Notes: generated by a model not told the origin, from the letters alone. Counted from the first letter of the stretch, positions 8,891 to 19,320 are shown. The stretch: DNA of 64,000 nt from Bacteroidota bacterium (GCA_947477885.1 CANJUD010000008.1:1-64000); one strand, 5' to 3'. Numbers and translations: made by a program.

Positions 8891-11425
8891 TTAATCGTTT
8901 TTGGGCGACTCTTTCTTTTTCTTTTTTCGGTTGATTATAATAGTCAACTCGTTAGCTCCTGCTTTATAGTCTGCTTCAATTATTTCTCCTTCTTTCACTT
9001 CTGCTTTCAGCATCTCCTCAGCTACAGGATCTTCTAAGAATTTTTGGATTGCTCTGCCTAATGGACGAGCTCCATAATCACTATCATATCCTTTTTCGCA
9101 CAAGAACTCTTTGGCTGCATCAGTAACTGTTATTTTCAATCCCATTGGCTCGATGCGTTTGAACAATTTTTTCAAATTGATTTCCAAAATAGCCAACATA
9201 TGTTCTCTCTCCAATTGATTGAATATAATGACATCATCAATCCTATTTAAAAACTCAGGTGAGAAATAACGTTTCAATGCTGTTTCAATAACGCTTTTGG
9301 TATGTGATTCCGTATTATCAGATTTTGCAGAAGTATTAAATCCAACTCCCTGACCAAAATCTTTCAACTGGCGTGAGCCAATATTTGATGTCATGATAAT
9401 AATCGTATTTCTGAAATCGATTTTACGACCCATACTATCGGTTAAATATCCTTCATCCAAAACTTGCAATAATAAATTAAACACATCGGGATGAGCCTTT
9501 TCAATCTCGTCTAATAAAATAACTGAGTACGGTTTGCGACGAATTTTTTCTGTTAGCTGTCCGCCTTCTTCGTAGCCCACATATCCTGGAGGAGCTCCAA
9601 CTAAACGCGACACAGCAAATTTCTCCATATACTCACTCATATCGATGCGAATCATAGCGTCATCACTGTCGAACAGATATTGCGACAATGCTTTTGCAAG
9701 CTCTGTTTTACCTACTCCAGTGGGTCCTAAAAATATAAATGAGCCGATTGGTTTGTTTGGATTTTTCAATCCTGCACGGGTACGTTGGATAGCTTTTGCC
9801 AATTTCAATATTGCACCATCTTGGCCTATTACTCTTGCTTTTAAATCATCGCCCATTTTCAATAAACGGTTGCTTTCGCTCTGTGCAATTTTCTTTACAG
9901 GAATTCCGGTCATCATGGCAATCACATCGGCCACATCATCTTCAAGTACATTGAATTTTTGGTTCTTGGTTTCTTCCTCCCACTTAGCTTTTTCTATATC
10001 TAAACTTTCCAATAAATTCTTTTCACGGTCACGAAGTTTGGCAGCCTCTTCATATTTCTGGCTCTTTACCACTTGGTTTTTGAGAACCTTAATTTCTTCG
10101 ATTTGTTTTTCTAAATCCAAAACATTTTGCGGTACATGTATATTATTCAAATGCACCCTAGCACCTACTTCGTCCAACACGTCAATAGCTTTGTCTGGTA
10201 AAAAACGACCAGCCATATATCGGGTACTGAGTTTCACACAAGCTATAATAGCCTCAGGAGTATAAGTAACTGAGTGATGTTCTTCGTATTTATCACGAAT
10301 GTTTTGCAATATTTCTATACTCTCTTCTTCAGTGGCTGGCTCAACCAATACCATTTGGAAACGACGTTCCAAGGCTCCATCTTTTTCTATATATTGTCTG
10401 TATTCATCTAATGTGGTAGCACCTATACATTGTATCTCACCACGACTTAATGCGGGTTTAAACATATTCGATGCATCCAACGAACCGCTTGCTCCGCCTG
10501 CACCTACGATGGTATGTATTTCATCGATAAACAAAATCACATCAGGCGATTTTTCCAGTTCGTTCATCACTGCTTTCATGCGTTCTTCAAACTGACCACG
10601 ATATTTTGTACCCGCAACTAATGATGCTAAATCTAAAGTAACTACACGTTTATTATATAATACTCTGGAAACTTTGCGTTGTGAAATTCTTAAAGCCAAT
10701 CCTTCAGCAATCGCAGTTTTGCCAACACCAGGTTCACCTATTAATACTGGATTATTCTTTTTACGGCGAGATAATATTTGTGATACACGTTCAATTTCTT
10801 TTTCTCTTCCCACAATTGGGTCGAGCTTTCCTTCTTCAGCAGCACGGGTTAAGTCGCGGCCAAAGTTATCGAGTACAGGAGTTTTTGATTTTTGATCGGT
10901 GGGTTTATTGGGCTTGTTTGGCTCATTGGGTTTGCGTTCCTGATAGTAATCATCGGGAGAATCGGTTGGCAATTCAGATTTGATATCCGCAATATTATTT
11001 TCCAAAGCTGCTCTAAAAATCTCATAATTCACAGCAAACTGACCCAATACTTGTGAGGCCATATTGTCCTCATCACGCAATATAGAAAGGAGCAAATGCT
11101 CAGTTCCTATCACATCAGTTTTAAATATGCGAGCTTCGAGATACGTAATTTTTAAAACCTTCTCGGCTTGTTTGGTTAAGGGTATATTAGCTAAATTACT
11201 AATGCGCCCTGTGGCCATATGCCGAATATTATCTTCAATGTTCTTGCGAACGCGAACAATGTCCACATCCAATGCTTGCATGGTGCGTAGTGCTTTGCTA
11301 TCACCCTCACGAAGAAGGCCCAATAATAAATGCTCACATCCAATAAAATCATGACCCAACCTAATTGCCTCTTCCCTACTGAAGGAGATAACATCTTTAA
11401 CACGGGGCGAAAACTTAGCTTCCAT
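8891..11425 (-). CDS. clpC: ATP-dependent Clp protease ATPase subunit ClpC
   Basis: AAA+ unfoldase that feeds substrates to ClpP. Order: two N-terminal Clp repeats (about 1-145); a linker rich in Asn/Pro/Lys repeats (165-178); AAA module 1 with Walker A GEPGVGKT at 230-237 and Walker B ILFIDE near 297-302; a UVR-type coiled middle segment near 425-465; AAA module 2 with GPTGVGKT near 570; and a C-terminal D2 small domain. It has 844 residues, the normal length. It is the first gene of the ten-gene minus-strand unit. A TATATTTG element lies 22 bases upstream of the ATG. Confidence 0.96.
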   Translation of the reverse strand: MEAKFSPRVKDVISFSREEAIRLGHDFIGCEHLLLGLLREGDSKALRTMQALDVDIVRVRKNIEDNIRHMATGRISNLANIPLTKQAEKVLKITYLEARIFKTDVIGTEHLLLSILRDEDNMASQVLGQFAVNYEIFRAALENNIADIKSELPTDSPDDYYQERKPNEPNKPNKPTDQKSKTPVLDNFGRDLTRAAEEGKLDPIVGREKEIERVSQILSRRKKNNPVLIGEPGVGKTAIAEGLALRISQRKVSRVLYNKRVVTLDLASLVAGTKYRGQFEERMKAVMNELEKSPDVILFIDEIHTIVGAGGASGSLDASNMFKPALSRGEIQCIGATTLDEYRQYIEKDGALERRFQMVLVEPATEEESIEILQNIRDKYEEHHSVTYTPEAIIACVKLSTRYMAGRFLPDKAIDVLDEVGARVHLNNIHVPQNVLDLEKQIEEIKVLKNQVVKSQKYEEAAKLRDREKNLLESLDIEKAKWEEETKNQKFNVLEDDVADVIAMMTGIPVKKIAQSESNRLLKMGDDLKARVIGQDGAILKLAKAIQRTRAGLKNPNKPIGSFIFLGPTGVGKTELAKALSQYLFDSDDAMIRIDMSEYMEKFAVSRLVGAPPGYVGYEEGGQLTEKIRRKPYSVILLDEIEKAHPDVFNLLLQVLDEGYLTDSMGRKIDFRNTIIIMTSNIGSRQLKDFGQGVGFNTSAKSDNTESHTKSVIETALKRYFSPEFLNRIDDVIIFNQLEREHMLAILEINLKKLFKRIEPMGLKITVTDAAKEFLCEKGYDSDYGARPLGRAIQKFLEDPVAEEMLKAEVKEGEIIEADYKAGANELTIIINRKKKKKESPKND

Positions 11426-11443
11426 AAAAATCTTTAATTTTAG

Positions 11444-11755
11444 TTACAAATATAAACGTAATTCCTTTGAATTAGTTTCAGGCTTCAATATTACAAAGAT
11501 AATTCCTAAATCTGAACCTGTTATTTTACACAAAAAAATATTCTGTATGCTTTGTAGTACAGGCCTCCACGCAAGTATTTGAGTGTTAGAAAATTTGGTT
11601 TGCACAATTTGTCCCAAACTAATCAACTTGTTTTTTTTGAGTGTTGAATATTTTTTTGGGGAGTGGTCAAAATGGTGTGTAATGAGGGGATTCAGAGCCT
11701 TATCATTGCATGATGTTAAAAGAAAAAAGACAGAAATGGCAAAGTATAATCTCAT
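11444..11755 (-). CDS. Small predicted lipoprotein, unknown function
   Basis: A 103-residue open frame with an N-terminal hydrophobic stretch ending in a lipobox (LLTSC, Cys at about residue 16), as in lipoproteins sorted by signal peptidase II. The rest is basic and matches no family I recognise. Its stop codon lies within the -7 element of clpC, so clpC has its own promoter regardless of read-through. It could be a species-specific gene or a chance frame; the lipobox is the main support. Confidence 0.5.
   Translation of the reverse strand: MRLYFAISVFFLLTSCNDKALNPLITHHFDHSPKKYSTLKKNKLISLGQIVQTKFSNTQILAWRPVLQSIQNIFLCKITGSDLGIIFVILKPETNSKELRLYL
11447..11454 (-). promoter_or_regulatory. -7 promoter element for the clpC operon
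   Basis: The minus strand reads TATATTTG, an exact TAnnTTTG match, ending 21 bases before the clpC ATG. It is the only strong element found ahead of the ten-gene unit down to lipB. Confidence 0.65.
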
Positions 11756-11998
11756 TAATTTTCAAATGATTTTTTGATGTTGCAATTTAGATGAAATTTG
11801 TCACTTAGTTAATAATTGTCTATCCATCATTTGTAAATAAATTTTGCTTGGTCCGGTAGATTAGACAACTTCTGTTCTTGCTACCAAACAATCCCGATAG
11901 CTATCGGAATATCAAATCAGCATCTCTACATTTAATCTAGCGTCGGACCATACATCATTCATCTTTTGTCTTTATACTTACTACTTTATGCTTTATAC
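11756..11998. other. Intergenic region with dispersed palindrome
   Basis: No gene. It holds CCCGATAGCTATCGG at 11893-11907, a short perfect palindrome that recurs at 21169-21186 and, in degenerate form, at 57563-57579. Confidence 0.6.
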
Positions 11999-12006
11999 TA
12001 TCTTTG
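11999..12006 (+). promoter_or_regulatory. -7 promoter element, near-leaderless
   Basis: TATCTTTG, an exact TAnnTTTG match, ends 10 bases before the ATG at 12017. The transcript leader would be only a few bases long. This supports the 12017 start over an in-frame TTG at 11966. Confidence 0.65.
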
Positions 12007-12016
12007 CCCCCAACAA

Positions 12017-13156
12017 ATGCCAAAAAAAGACCACCTCTTAATCGTAAGCGATTCGCCCATGTGCCATGATGGACAAGGAATCCGCATTATTGAATCAACC
12101 TTGCGTGAGGTGGAACATTTGACTGATATTTTTGAAACCATTACATGGATTGGTTTCGAACGTGATGATATGCTACAGGGCGGAAGTAGGTATGATAGTA
12201 CTGGGAAAATAAAAGCCATTCCTTTAAAATTATATGGTGGTGGTGGTTTTGTAAATAAGGTAAAACAGATATTCGCTCTCCCCTCCTATTGGCTTACTAT
12301 ATGGAAACATTTGAAACATGCAAAATATGTGCATACAAGAGCTCCATCAGTACCCGCACTTTTGGTTATATTGTATAATTTTATCGATAGCAAAAGAAAA
12401 TACTGGCACAAATTTGCGGGGGATTGGAGCAGGAAAAATCCACCAAAATCATATGCGATACAAAAAAGTTTGATGCTAAAACTTAAACACAGTAAAGTAA
12501 CTATTAATGGGCAATGGCCCAACCAGCCTGCACATGTGATGGCATTTGAAAATCCTTGTATCTCACAAAAAGAATTAGAACAAGCGGCACAATCTGCTGC
12601 TGTAAAAAAATTCGATGCCAAATTAAATATACTTTTTGTGGGTAGAATTGAAAGCGAAAAAGGTGTTGACAGATTGGTAAGCGGATTTTCTTTATTGGAA
12701 GAAAAATATTGGGAACAAATTGGCTGGATTAAATTGGTAGGAATAGGACGTGATTTTGAAAAAATAAAAACATATATATTACAACTAAACAAACCGATAG
12801 AATTAACTGGAAGTTTGAACCGTGAACAATTAAATGTATTATATAATGATACCCATATATTTGTATTGCCAACTGAGGGCGAAGGATTCCCCAAAGTTGT
12901 ATCAGAATCGGCTGCGCATGGCTGTGTGCCTGTAGTTACGGATGTATCTTCACTCACACAATATATCAAACATTTACACAATGGATTGGTATTGAAAAAT
13001 ATAGAACCAGAAGAAATAAAAAACGATATACAATTGTTATTAGACAATAGAACCCAAACAGAAATATTGGCTAAAGAAGCTGCTCAAATAGGACAATTAT
13101 TTACCTACGAAAGATATAATAAAAGAATTGCTGACGAAGTGTTTGGGGAAGTATAA
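12017..13156 (+). CDS. GT4-family glycosyltransferase
   Basis: GT-B glycosyltransferase of 379 residues. Seen: an N-terminal domain opening MPKKDHLLIVSDSP, a donor-binding half with FVGRIESEKGVDRLV, and an E-x7-E motif (EGEGFPKVVSESA) followed by CVPVVTDV. It is not close to the four transferases at 1-6 kb. It stands alone with its own promoter and is not operonic with the large protein downstream, 316 bases away. A surface-glycan role is inferred from the family. Confidence 0.88.
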   Translation: MPKKDHLLIVSDSPMCHDGQGIRIIESTLREVEHLTDIFETITWIGFERDDMLQGGSRYDSTGKIKAIPLKLYGGGGFVNKVKQIFALPSYWLTIWKHLKHAKYVHTRAPSVPALLVILYNFIDSKRKYWHKFAGDWSRKNPPKSYAIQKSLMLKLKHSKVTINGQWPNQPAHVMAFENPCISQKELEQAAQSAAVKKFDAKLNILFVGRIESEKGVDRLVSGFSLLEEKYWEQIGWIKLVGIGRDFEKIKTYILQLNKPIELTGSLNREQLNVLYNDTHIFVLPTEGEGFPKVVSESAAHGCVPVVTDVSSLTQYIKHLHNGLVLKNIEPEEIKNDIQLLLDNRTQTEILAKEAAQIGQLFTYERYNKRIADEVFGEV

Positions 13157-13472
13157 GTAGAGAGACGAAAGAACAAAGACAAAAGATGAAAGACAATGTC
13201 TGAGGTCTCGACAGCTTGAATTTGTTGCTAGTTTAGATTCTATTTTCCAAAATTAGTTATTATACTTCTATTCTAAATTCCATCTTGTTTTTTGGGTTTT
13301 GCCACAAAGAAACTAAGAAATTAACCTAGCTAAAAACCAAAAGAAGACATGGCTAGGCAACCAAAAGCAGCACTTGCTAGTCACTCTGGTGAAAAGATAT
13401 TTTGATAAGTGGTTAAAAACCGGTTAATTTGAAGTTAAATTAAAGTTAACTCATTGAATATTTAAGGTCTGA
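13157..13472. other. Intergenic region, simple-sequence and repeat fragments
   Basis: No gene seen. 13160-13195 is a purine-rich degenerate simple sequence (GAAAGA/CAAAGA units) of a kind also found at 28.80 kb and 38.54 kb. GCCACAAAGAAACTAAG near 13300 resembles a common Bacteroidota dispersed repeat (recalled, not checked). No clear terminator or promoter was found. Confidence 0.5.
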
Positions 13473-16400
13473 ATGAAAAAAAATATATTTGTTTTATTCT
13501 ATCTCTTATGTGTAGTGCAAAGTTGGGAAACCAAGGCCACACATATGATGGGAGCAGATATCGAATATACTTGCCGTAGCAAAGACACCTTTGATTTTAT
13601 TATTCGGGTGTTTAAAGATTGTAAAGGCTCGCAGCTTCAACCCATACAAATGACCATTGATGGGATTGGATGTTCCTATACATCCAGTTATACAATGACT
13701 CAAATTTCTTGTCAGGATATTACACCTGTTTGTAAAAAGTCATGCTCCAGATGCGACCCAGCCAATTGCAATGTGGATGGCAAACCCAATGGCTCTAACC
13801 CCAATTGCTCATTCCCTTATGGAGTTGAGAAAGTAATATTTACACAAATGGTGGTTTTTTCGGGAACCAATTGCTGCAAATTCCGCGTTTCATATTCACA
13901 AGCCAATCGTAATGCTGCCATTAACACTTGCTGTGCATTGGAAGTATTTTTTTCTTATGCGGAATTGAATCGATGTATAACTCCATGCAATAGTTCGCCA
14001 ACGCTTACCAACGACCCTGTAGCGATGTACTGTGTGGGTAATTGTATATGTTTTAATAATGGTGCTCGAGACACGAGTAATTATGATTCTATATCATACC
14101 ACATGGCACCTGCTTATAATGCTCTAAATTCTAAATGTACTTATGTAGGTTCATATACCTATCAATATCCGCTGTTCTACGATGGGTTTCCCAACACCAA
14201 AAAATACAATGACAAAACTTGTAAAGGATGGTTACTGGATTCAATAAATGGTGATTTGTGCTTCAAACCCATGCAACAGCAATCTGCAGTAGTGGTTATT
14301 GATTTAAAAGAGTGGCGAAAGGATGCCAATGGTAAGATGGTCCAAATAGGCCTGACTCGACGAGATATGCAACTTATTATCGTTGCCAATTGTACCAATA
14401 AAGCACCGAGTTTGCCCTCCGCCACCCAAGTGGGGTGTGCTGGCGACCTCATATGTTTCAGCGGAATAAAATCCAGCGATCCCGATTCAAAAGATACAGT
14501 CCGGCTCACCTGGAATTACGGAATTCCTAGAGGAACTTTTACCGCCAAATTTAACGGGAGCAAAAAACAAGAGTTCGATTTCTGCTGGCAAACCGTAGAT
14601 AAAGATGCGAGCAATACCCCATACTTTTTTACCGTAAAAGCAATTGATGATGCTTGCCCACTAAGCGGACAATTTTCTCGCAGCTATTCTATACTTGTAA
14701 AGAAAAATCCCAAAGCAAGTCGTAAATATACAAATTTTGCTTGCGGGCTTTTAAGGATGGAAGCTACCCCGCTTAATATTAATAAAGCAAAGGAAACTTT
14801 TGCATATCAATGGACCGTTCCTTTCCCCGGTGGAAGCAAATACAATGTGCAAGATACGGTTCATCAGTTTCATACTGCAGGTCAACAAATAATAAGATGT
14901 GAAGTTACCTTGAATGGGTGTGCGATGGCTTATGAAGACACTGTATATATTCCCCCATTTGTATCGGTTGATATTGGACCAGATACAACCATCTGTGCAG
15001 GCAACAAATTTTCACTAAAAGCTAATATTACTGACGGGGTTAAACCTTTTAGATATTTATGGTCGCCAGGAACTGCTGCGGATACCTTATCTACTTTTTC
15101 AATCGACACTTTTAATTCTACTTATATATCGTGTATGGTAAAAGATAGTTTCGACTGCGTTTCATATGATACGATGTTGTTGACTATCATGCCTCTGCCT
15201 CCTGTTGATTTAGGCCCTGACAAAAGAGTATGCAAAGGCGATAGTATTACTTTTGATGCCGGCAATAATAATGGCACAGGCAATGTGAAAGCATATATAT
15301 GGACTGATTTATCAAACAATACAACTATTGGTACCAATAGATATATGACTGTCGGCGATTCCATTTATCTAATGGCTGCAGTGTTTGATTCAACAGGTTG
15401 TGTGGGCAGAGATACAGCAAATGCATTCTTCAATCCCAAGGTGAAATTAAATGCAGGTCCCGATAAAAATCAATGCTACGGAGACTTTACTGATATTATA
15501 CCTACTGGTGCCGACTCCATTGTATGGACTGATTTAGCAACAGGTAATATTATACATATAGGTGATTCTCTCAGGCAAAGTTTTACCACTACTACCAAAT
15601 TAATTTTGCACGGATTTAACACTTATGATAGTGTGACCTGCGAGGGCTGGGATACTGTAGAAATTGATTTGAGAAGTCCACCCAAATTAGATTTAGAAAT
15701 ATTGCAGGGTTGTGCTGACAAGGGATATAATACAAAACTCACAGTAAAAAATGTATCTGATTCTGTATCGGGACAAAGTATTAAAAATGTATCTACTTGG
15801 AAATGGTCAGCCACCGATTCGCTGTTGAAAGCTTGTATGGATACCGTAAAAAACGAAGTTGACATCACAAAATTAGGAGCCACTTATAAATGGGGAACCA
15901 AACAAACTGGCCCTTATTGTATAATAACTTGTTTCACAAATTTTGGTTGCAAAAAAATTGATTCAATTAAAATTATTGTTGATCCACTTCCGCCTATTAA
16001 AATAAAACCTTTAAGCATTTGTGTAAATCATGATTCAATAAAAATAGATAATTGGGCTTATCCCAATGCGGGTGGTTCACCTACATCAACACTAGGCCAA
16101 ACATGGGCTGGCAGCGGTATTTACCAAATAGGTTCAAGTTGGTATTTTAATCCCAAAAAAGCAGGTGTTGGGCAACATATCATAAAATATGAATATGTAG
16201 ATATTAATTCATGCAAAGCTGCAGATACAATTTCGTTTTATGTAAAACCTATACCTGTTGTAACATATAGTCTTCCCAGTCCTTTATGTTGTACCGATGG
16301 TATTCAGGATTTATGGAAACTCACCAATGCAAAACCATTAACAGGCACATGGCATGGAACAGGTGTCCTTGATTCTATATTGGGAACATTTAATCCAGCA

Positions 16401-17837
16401 ATTTTATTAAGTCCAACTAATGTGGGTGCTTCTCCAATATTATCCGATTTGGTATTTTACGTGGATGGTTTTGGATGCCCAGTTTCTGATACTTTTAAAA
16501 TCAAAATTAATCCTGTCCCACTGGTCGATATTCAACCAGATAGAGATATATGTTATGATAGTCTTCCTTGGAATTTACCGATGTATAATGTTCAAGGTGT
16601 AGTTTGGATGATTGATACTTCTGTTGCACCATATAGTACTTTTAGTCCGGGCACTATGGGACTTGGTCCACACAAACTTACTGTCTTATATACCGATCCA
16701 AGCACGGGTTGTAAAAACAAGGATTCGATGATTTTAAATGTAGTTGAACCTCCCACTATAAAAATAAAACCTGTGAAACCCGTTTGTGCTGGTGATAATT
16801 TTACTATTGGCTGTACTTTTAAAAATGCGGGTGGCGTATCTTGGCTAAATAGCAGCGGGGGTGCAATTGTTTCACCCAATGATACTGAAACAATATATAT
16901 ACCTTCAGTTACTGATATTAGTAATGGCTTTGCCTTATTAGAAGTGCGGACAACAAACAATGGAGTGTGCAATCTTGCCATTGATACTTATACTGTATTT
17001 ATTTTCCCGATACCTGTGCCAACACCACTCACTTTGCAAAAGAGATGTTCGCCTTTGGACGCGGTTTTTGCAGCAACCTCACAAATACCCAACTGTATAT
17101 ATACTTGGAATTTTGGTGACCTTGCAAGTGGTATCTTAAATACTGCTGCTTCAAAGGAAAATGATTCTGTTACACATTTTTACATAAACAATACCGATCA
17201 GGTATTAAGATATACTGTTACTTTAACTGCTACTTCGCCACAAGGTTGTGATAGTACTGTTGTATGGAATAATATTATAGAAGTGTATCCCAATCCTATA
17301 GCCGATTTTGAACCCAAGCCCAGAAAAGCAACCATCGCATTACCCAGAATTAGGTTTGCGAATCTGAGTAAATTTGTAACTGATAGTACACATTGGGAGT
17401 GGAAATTTGGTGACCCATTAAATGGAACTTCTACCACCAAAAATCCCACATACTGGTATTCAAATACAGATACTGGAACCTATATCATATTCATGAAAGC
17501 CACCACAGAATATGGCTGCACCGATTCAACCGAAGAGATTGTTCATATAGGACCTGAGATGCTTGTATTTATTCCCAATGCATTTACACCTGATGGATTT
17601 GGCCCTGGAAAGAACAACCGTTTCTGGGTAGAGGCAAGCAACTATAGCGAGTTCGAAATATATATATTTAATCGCTGGGGTGAAAATGTATTCTATTCTA
17701 AAGACAGACTACCGGGATGGGACGGAAATTTCAAAGAAGACCCTTGCCAAGTAGATGTATATGTATATCAAGTAAACATTAGAAATTTTGAAGGTAAGTG
17801 GTTCCATTATAATGGGACAGTGCATTTGATTAGGTAG
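13473..17837 (+). CDS. Large secreted PKD-type protein with T9SS type B (CHU_C) sorting domain
   Basis: A 1454-residue exported protein. It has a short N-terminal signal peptide (residues 1-22) and the mature start THMMGADIEY, a motif common at the start of Bacteroidota surface proteins. A cysteine-rich first third is followed by many beta-sandwich segments of PKD/Ig-like type with repeats of the form CxGD/DLGPD. The last ~90 residues are a gliding-motility-associated sorting domain: FIPNAFTPDG, then FNRWGE, GWDG, and YVYQVNIRNFEGK. Type B substrates are exported by the type IX system and often held at the surface by SprF-like proteins. No enzymatic domain is seen; an adhesin or structural role is inference. 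Confidence 0.9.
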   Translation: MKKNIFVLFYLLCVVQSWETKATHMMGADIEYTCRSKDTFDFIIRVFKDCKGSQLQPIQMTIDGIGCSYTSSYTMTQISCQDITPVCKKSCSRCDPANCNVDGKPNGSNPNCSFPYGVEKVIFTQMVVFSGTNCCKFRVSYSQANRNAAINTCCALEVFFSYAELNRCITPCNSSPTLTNDPVAMYCVGNCICFNNGARDTSNYDSISYHMAPAYNALNSKCTYVGSYTYQYPLFYDGFPNTKKYNDKTCKGWLLDSINGDLCFKPMQQQSAVVVIDLKEWRKDANGKMVQIGLTRRDMQLIIVANCTNKAPSLPSATQVGCAGDLICFSGIKSSDPDSKDTVRLTWNYGIPRGTFTAKFNGSKKQEFDFCWQTVDKDASNTPYFFTVKAIDDACPLSGQFSRSYSILVKKNPKASRKYTNFACGLLRMEATPLNINKAKETFAYQWTVPFPGGSKYNVQDTVHQFHTAGQQIIRCEVTLNGCAMAYEDTVYIPPFVSVDIGPDTTICAGNKFSLKANITDGVKPFRYLWSPGTAADTLSTFSIDTFNSTYISCMVKDSFDCVSYDTMLLTIMPLPPVDLGPDKRVCKGDSITFDAGNNNGTGNVKAYIWTDLSNNTTIGTNRYMTVGDSIYLMAAVFDSTGCVGRDTANAFFNPKVKLNAGPDKNQCYGDFTDIIPTGADSIVWTDLATGNIIHIGDSLRQSFTTTTKLILHGFNTYDSVTCEGWDTVEIDLRSPPKLDLEILQGCADKGYNTKLTVKNVSDSVSGQSIKNVSTWKWSATDSLLKACMDTVKNEVDITKLGATYKWGTKQTGPYCIITCFTNFGCKKIDSIKIIVDPLPPIKIKPLSICVNHDSIKIDNWAYPNAGGSPTSTLGQTWAGSGIYQIGSSWYFNPKKAGVGQHIIKYEYVDINSCKAADTISFYVKPIPVVTYSLPSPLCCTDGIQDLWKLTNAKPLTGTWHGTGVLDSILGTFNPAILLSPTNVGASPILSDLVFYVDGFGCPVSDTFKIKINPVPLVDIQPDRDICYDSLPWNLPMYNVQGVVWMIDTSVAPYSTFSPGTMGLGPHKLTVLYTDPSTGCKNKDSMILNVVEPPTIKIKPVKPVCAGDNFTIGCTFKNAGGVSWLNSSGGAIVSPNDTETIYIPSVTDISNGFALLEVRTTNNGVCNLAIDTYTVFIFPIPVPTPLTLQKRCSPLDAVFAATSQIPNCIYTWNFGDLASGILNTAASKENDSVTHFYINNTDQVLRYTVTLTATSPQGCDSTVVWNNIIEVYPNPIADFEPKPRKATIALPRIRFANLSKFVTDSTHWEWKFGDPLNGTSTTKNPTYWYSNTDTGTYIIFMKATTEYGCTDSTEEIVHIGPEMLVFIPNAFTPDGFGPGKNNRFWVEASNYSEFEIYIFNRWGENVFYSKDRLPGWDGNFKEDPCQVDVYVYQVNIRNFEGKWFHYNGTVHLIR

Positions 17838-17924
17838 TTGTTTTTATATCTCAGAGATAGCACAGATTTTCACAGATGGAATCTGCCTATGGTTGGTGTT
17901 TTCACAAACCATATATGCTGCACA

Positions 17925-18899
17925 TTATCTCACCCTGATAGTCCTACCCTTCTTAAGCTTCGTCCTCCTATTTATACCATTTATCTGATACAATCTTTTA
18001 ACCGTAGTATGGAATTTTGTGGCAATACTATATATATTATCATTGCGGCGAACTGTATAATATAATACTTTCTTTTTGGTATGTAAATTCTTATAATAGT
18101 TCTGCCAATAAATTTGTTGTGGTGTGGGACGCAGATGGTCGAAATTTTTGGTACTTACGGTTACTGTATCTTTTAAAACAGTATGTGTATTAAAATCAAT
18201 AAATCTAGTTGGGTCAATGGGTTTCCCTTTATATCGAATCTCGAAATGCAGATGACTGCCCGTGCTATGCCCCGTGCTACCTCCCAATCCTACCACATCC
18301 CCTGCCCTCACAGATTGCCCTGGATATACTAACAGTTTTGAAAAATGCCCATATAATGTTTCGAAACCATTATAATGCCTTATGATAACCATATAGCCAT
18401 AGCCGCCCGGATTATATTGCGAAACACGAACTACACCATCAAATGCTGCATATACAGGATCGCCCGTTTTTAGTCCGAAATCTATACCGTAGTGAAATTT
18501 ATATCCCCATCCCCACCGTCTGTATCCAAAGCCCGAAGTAGCAGCATTGGTGCAAGGTTGCACAAATGAACAACCCCCAGAACTGTCGCATAAAACTAAA
18601 CTAATGGAATCGAAAGTGAGAACCATATTCTCACGATATGGGTCTATAAAATTTGTATCCCAAGTATTATATATATTTTTACTAGGGATTAATAAAGTAT
18701 CAAACCTAAAACCTAGTGGGCGAACGAGTTCATAATGAAAAACAGAATCAACTGCGTCTTCTATTTCATCATCATCTAAACTATCTATTATAACACTGTC
18801 AGGTGGTACCACTGGCTTGGTGGTTTGTGCAAAACCCCATGCAGGTAATGCCGCCCAAATTATAAAAATATATAGACGCTTATGTAATTGAGAAAGCAA
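17925..18899 (-). CDS. M23-family peptidoglycan endopeptidase with C-terminal LysM
   Basis: An exported 324-residue LytM-type metallopeptidase that should cleave peptidoglycan cross-links. A signal peptide occupies residues 1-24. The peptidase domain has the zinc ligands H136 and D140 (HYGIDFG) and H218 in HLHFE (216-220), with the second catalytic histidine in YGHF at H185. All active residues are present, so it is probably an enzyme and not an EnvC/NlpD-type activator. A LysM domain occupies about 280-324. It ends the yajC gene pair, with a two-base gap. Confidence 0.92.
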   Translation of the reverse strand: MLSQLHKRLYIFIIWAALPAWGFAQTTKPVVPPDSVIIDSLDDDEIEDAVDSVFHYELVRPLGFRFDTLLIPSKNIYNTWDTNFIDPYRENMVLTFDSISLVLCDSSGGCSFVQPCTNAATSGFGYRRWGWGYKFHYGIDFGLKTGDPVYAAFDGVVRVSQYNPGGYGYMVIIRHYNGFETLYGHFSKLLVYPGQSVRAGDVVGLGGSTGHSTGSHLHFEIRYKGKPIDPTRFIDFNTHTVLKDTVTVSTKNFDHLRPTPQQIYWQNYYKNLHTKKKVLYYTVRRNDNIYSIATKFHTTVKRLYQINGINRRTKLKKGRTIRVR

Positions 18900-18901
18900 G
18901 A

Positions 18902-19234
18902 TTATTTTTTCTCCTTTTCTACTTTGTTAATCGATTCAGTAGCTTCCATTGAAATAGCTGAACGATCTACACGTAATTTGGTTCCTTCGCAATCGATAAT
19001 CATGGTACCATCATCATTCATTTTACTGATTTTTGCATGGAGTCCACCTATGGTAACTATTTTGGTTCCTTCTGTAATTTCCTCTCTAAATTTCTTTTGC
19101 TTTTTTTGTTTCTTCATCTGCGGATAAATCATAAAGAAATAAATAACCGCAAACATGGCTACAAAAAATAAAATGTTTGAGGTTCCTCCGCCGCCCGCTG
19201 GTGCTGCTGCTTGTAATAATGTGTTATATATCAT
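18902..19234 (-). CDS. yajC: Preprotein translocase accessory subunit YajC
   Basis: A 110-residue single-pass inner-membrane protein that associates with SecDF. An Ala/Gly-rich N-terminus is followed by one transmembrane helix (about 22-38), the conserved YFFMIYPQMKKQKK stretch, and a cytoplasmic domain with the family motif GTKIVTIGGLHAKI. The neighbouring DUF1573 gene is a common Bacteroidota arrangement. Confidence 0.95.
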   Translation of the reverse strand: MIYNTLLQAAAPAGGGGTSNILFFVAMFAVIYFFMIYPQMKKQKKQKKFREEITEGTKIVTIGGLHAKISKMNDDGTMIIDCEGTKLRVDRSAISMEATESINKVEKEKK

Positions 19235-19320
19235 TTGGTTGGTTAATTGTGTGTTGTTTTATATTTAATAATTAATATTTTATATTTTTTTGGGGTCACA
19301 ATATATGATGGCAATAAAAA

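Noticed and set aside
9645..10265. 206-codon open frame antisense to clpC
   Set aside because: Lies wholly within clpC, has no protein-like motifs and follows the codon periodicity of the opposite strand.
12286..13047. 253-codon open frame antisense to the GT4 gene at 12017
   Set aside because: Shadow of a well-supported gene; composition is unlike a protein (Ser/Cys/Asn-rich without domains).
13473..17837. Possible two genes instead of one large protein
   Set aside because: The frame is unbroken from signal peptide to sorting domain, with repeated beta-sandwich units throughout.
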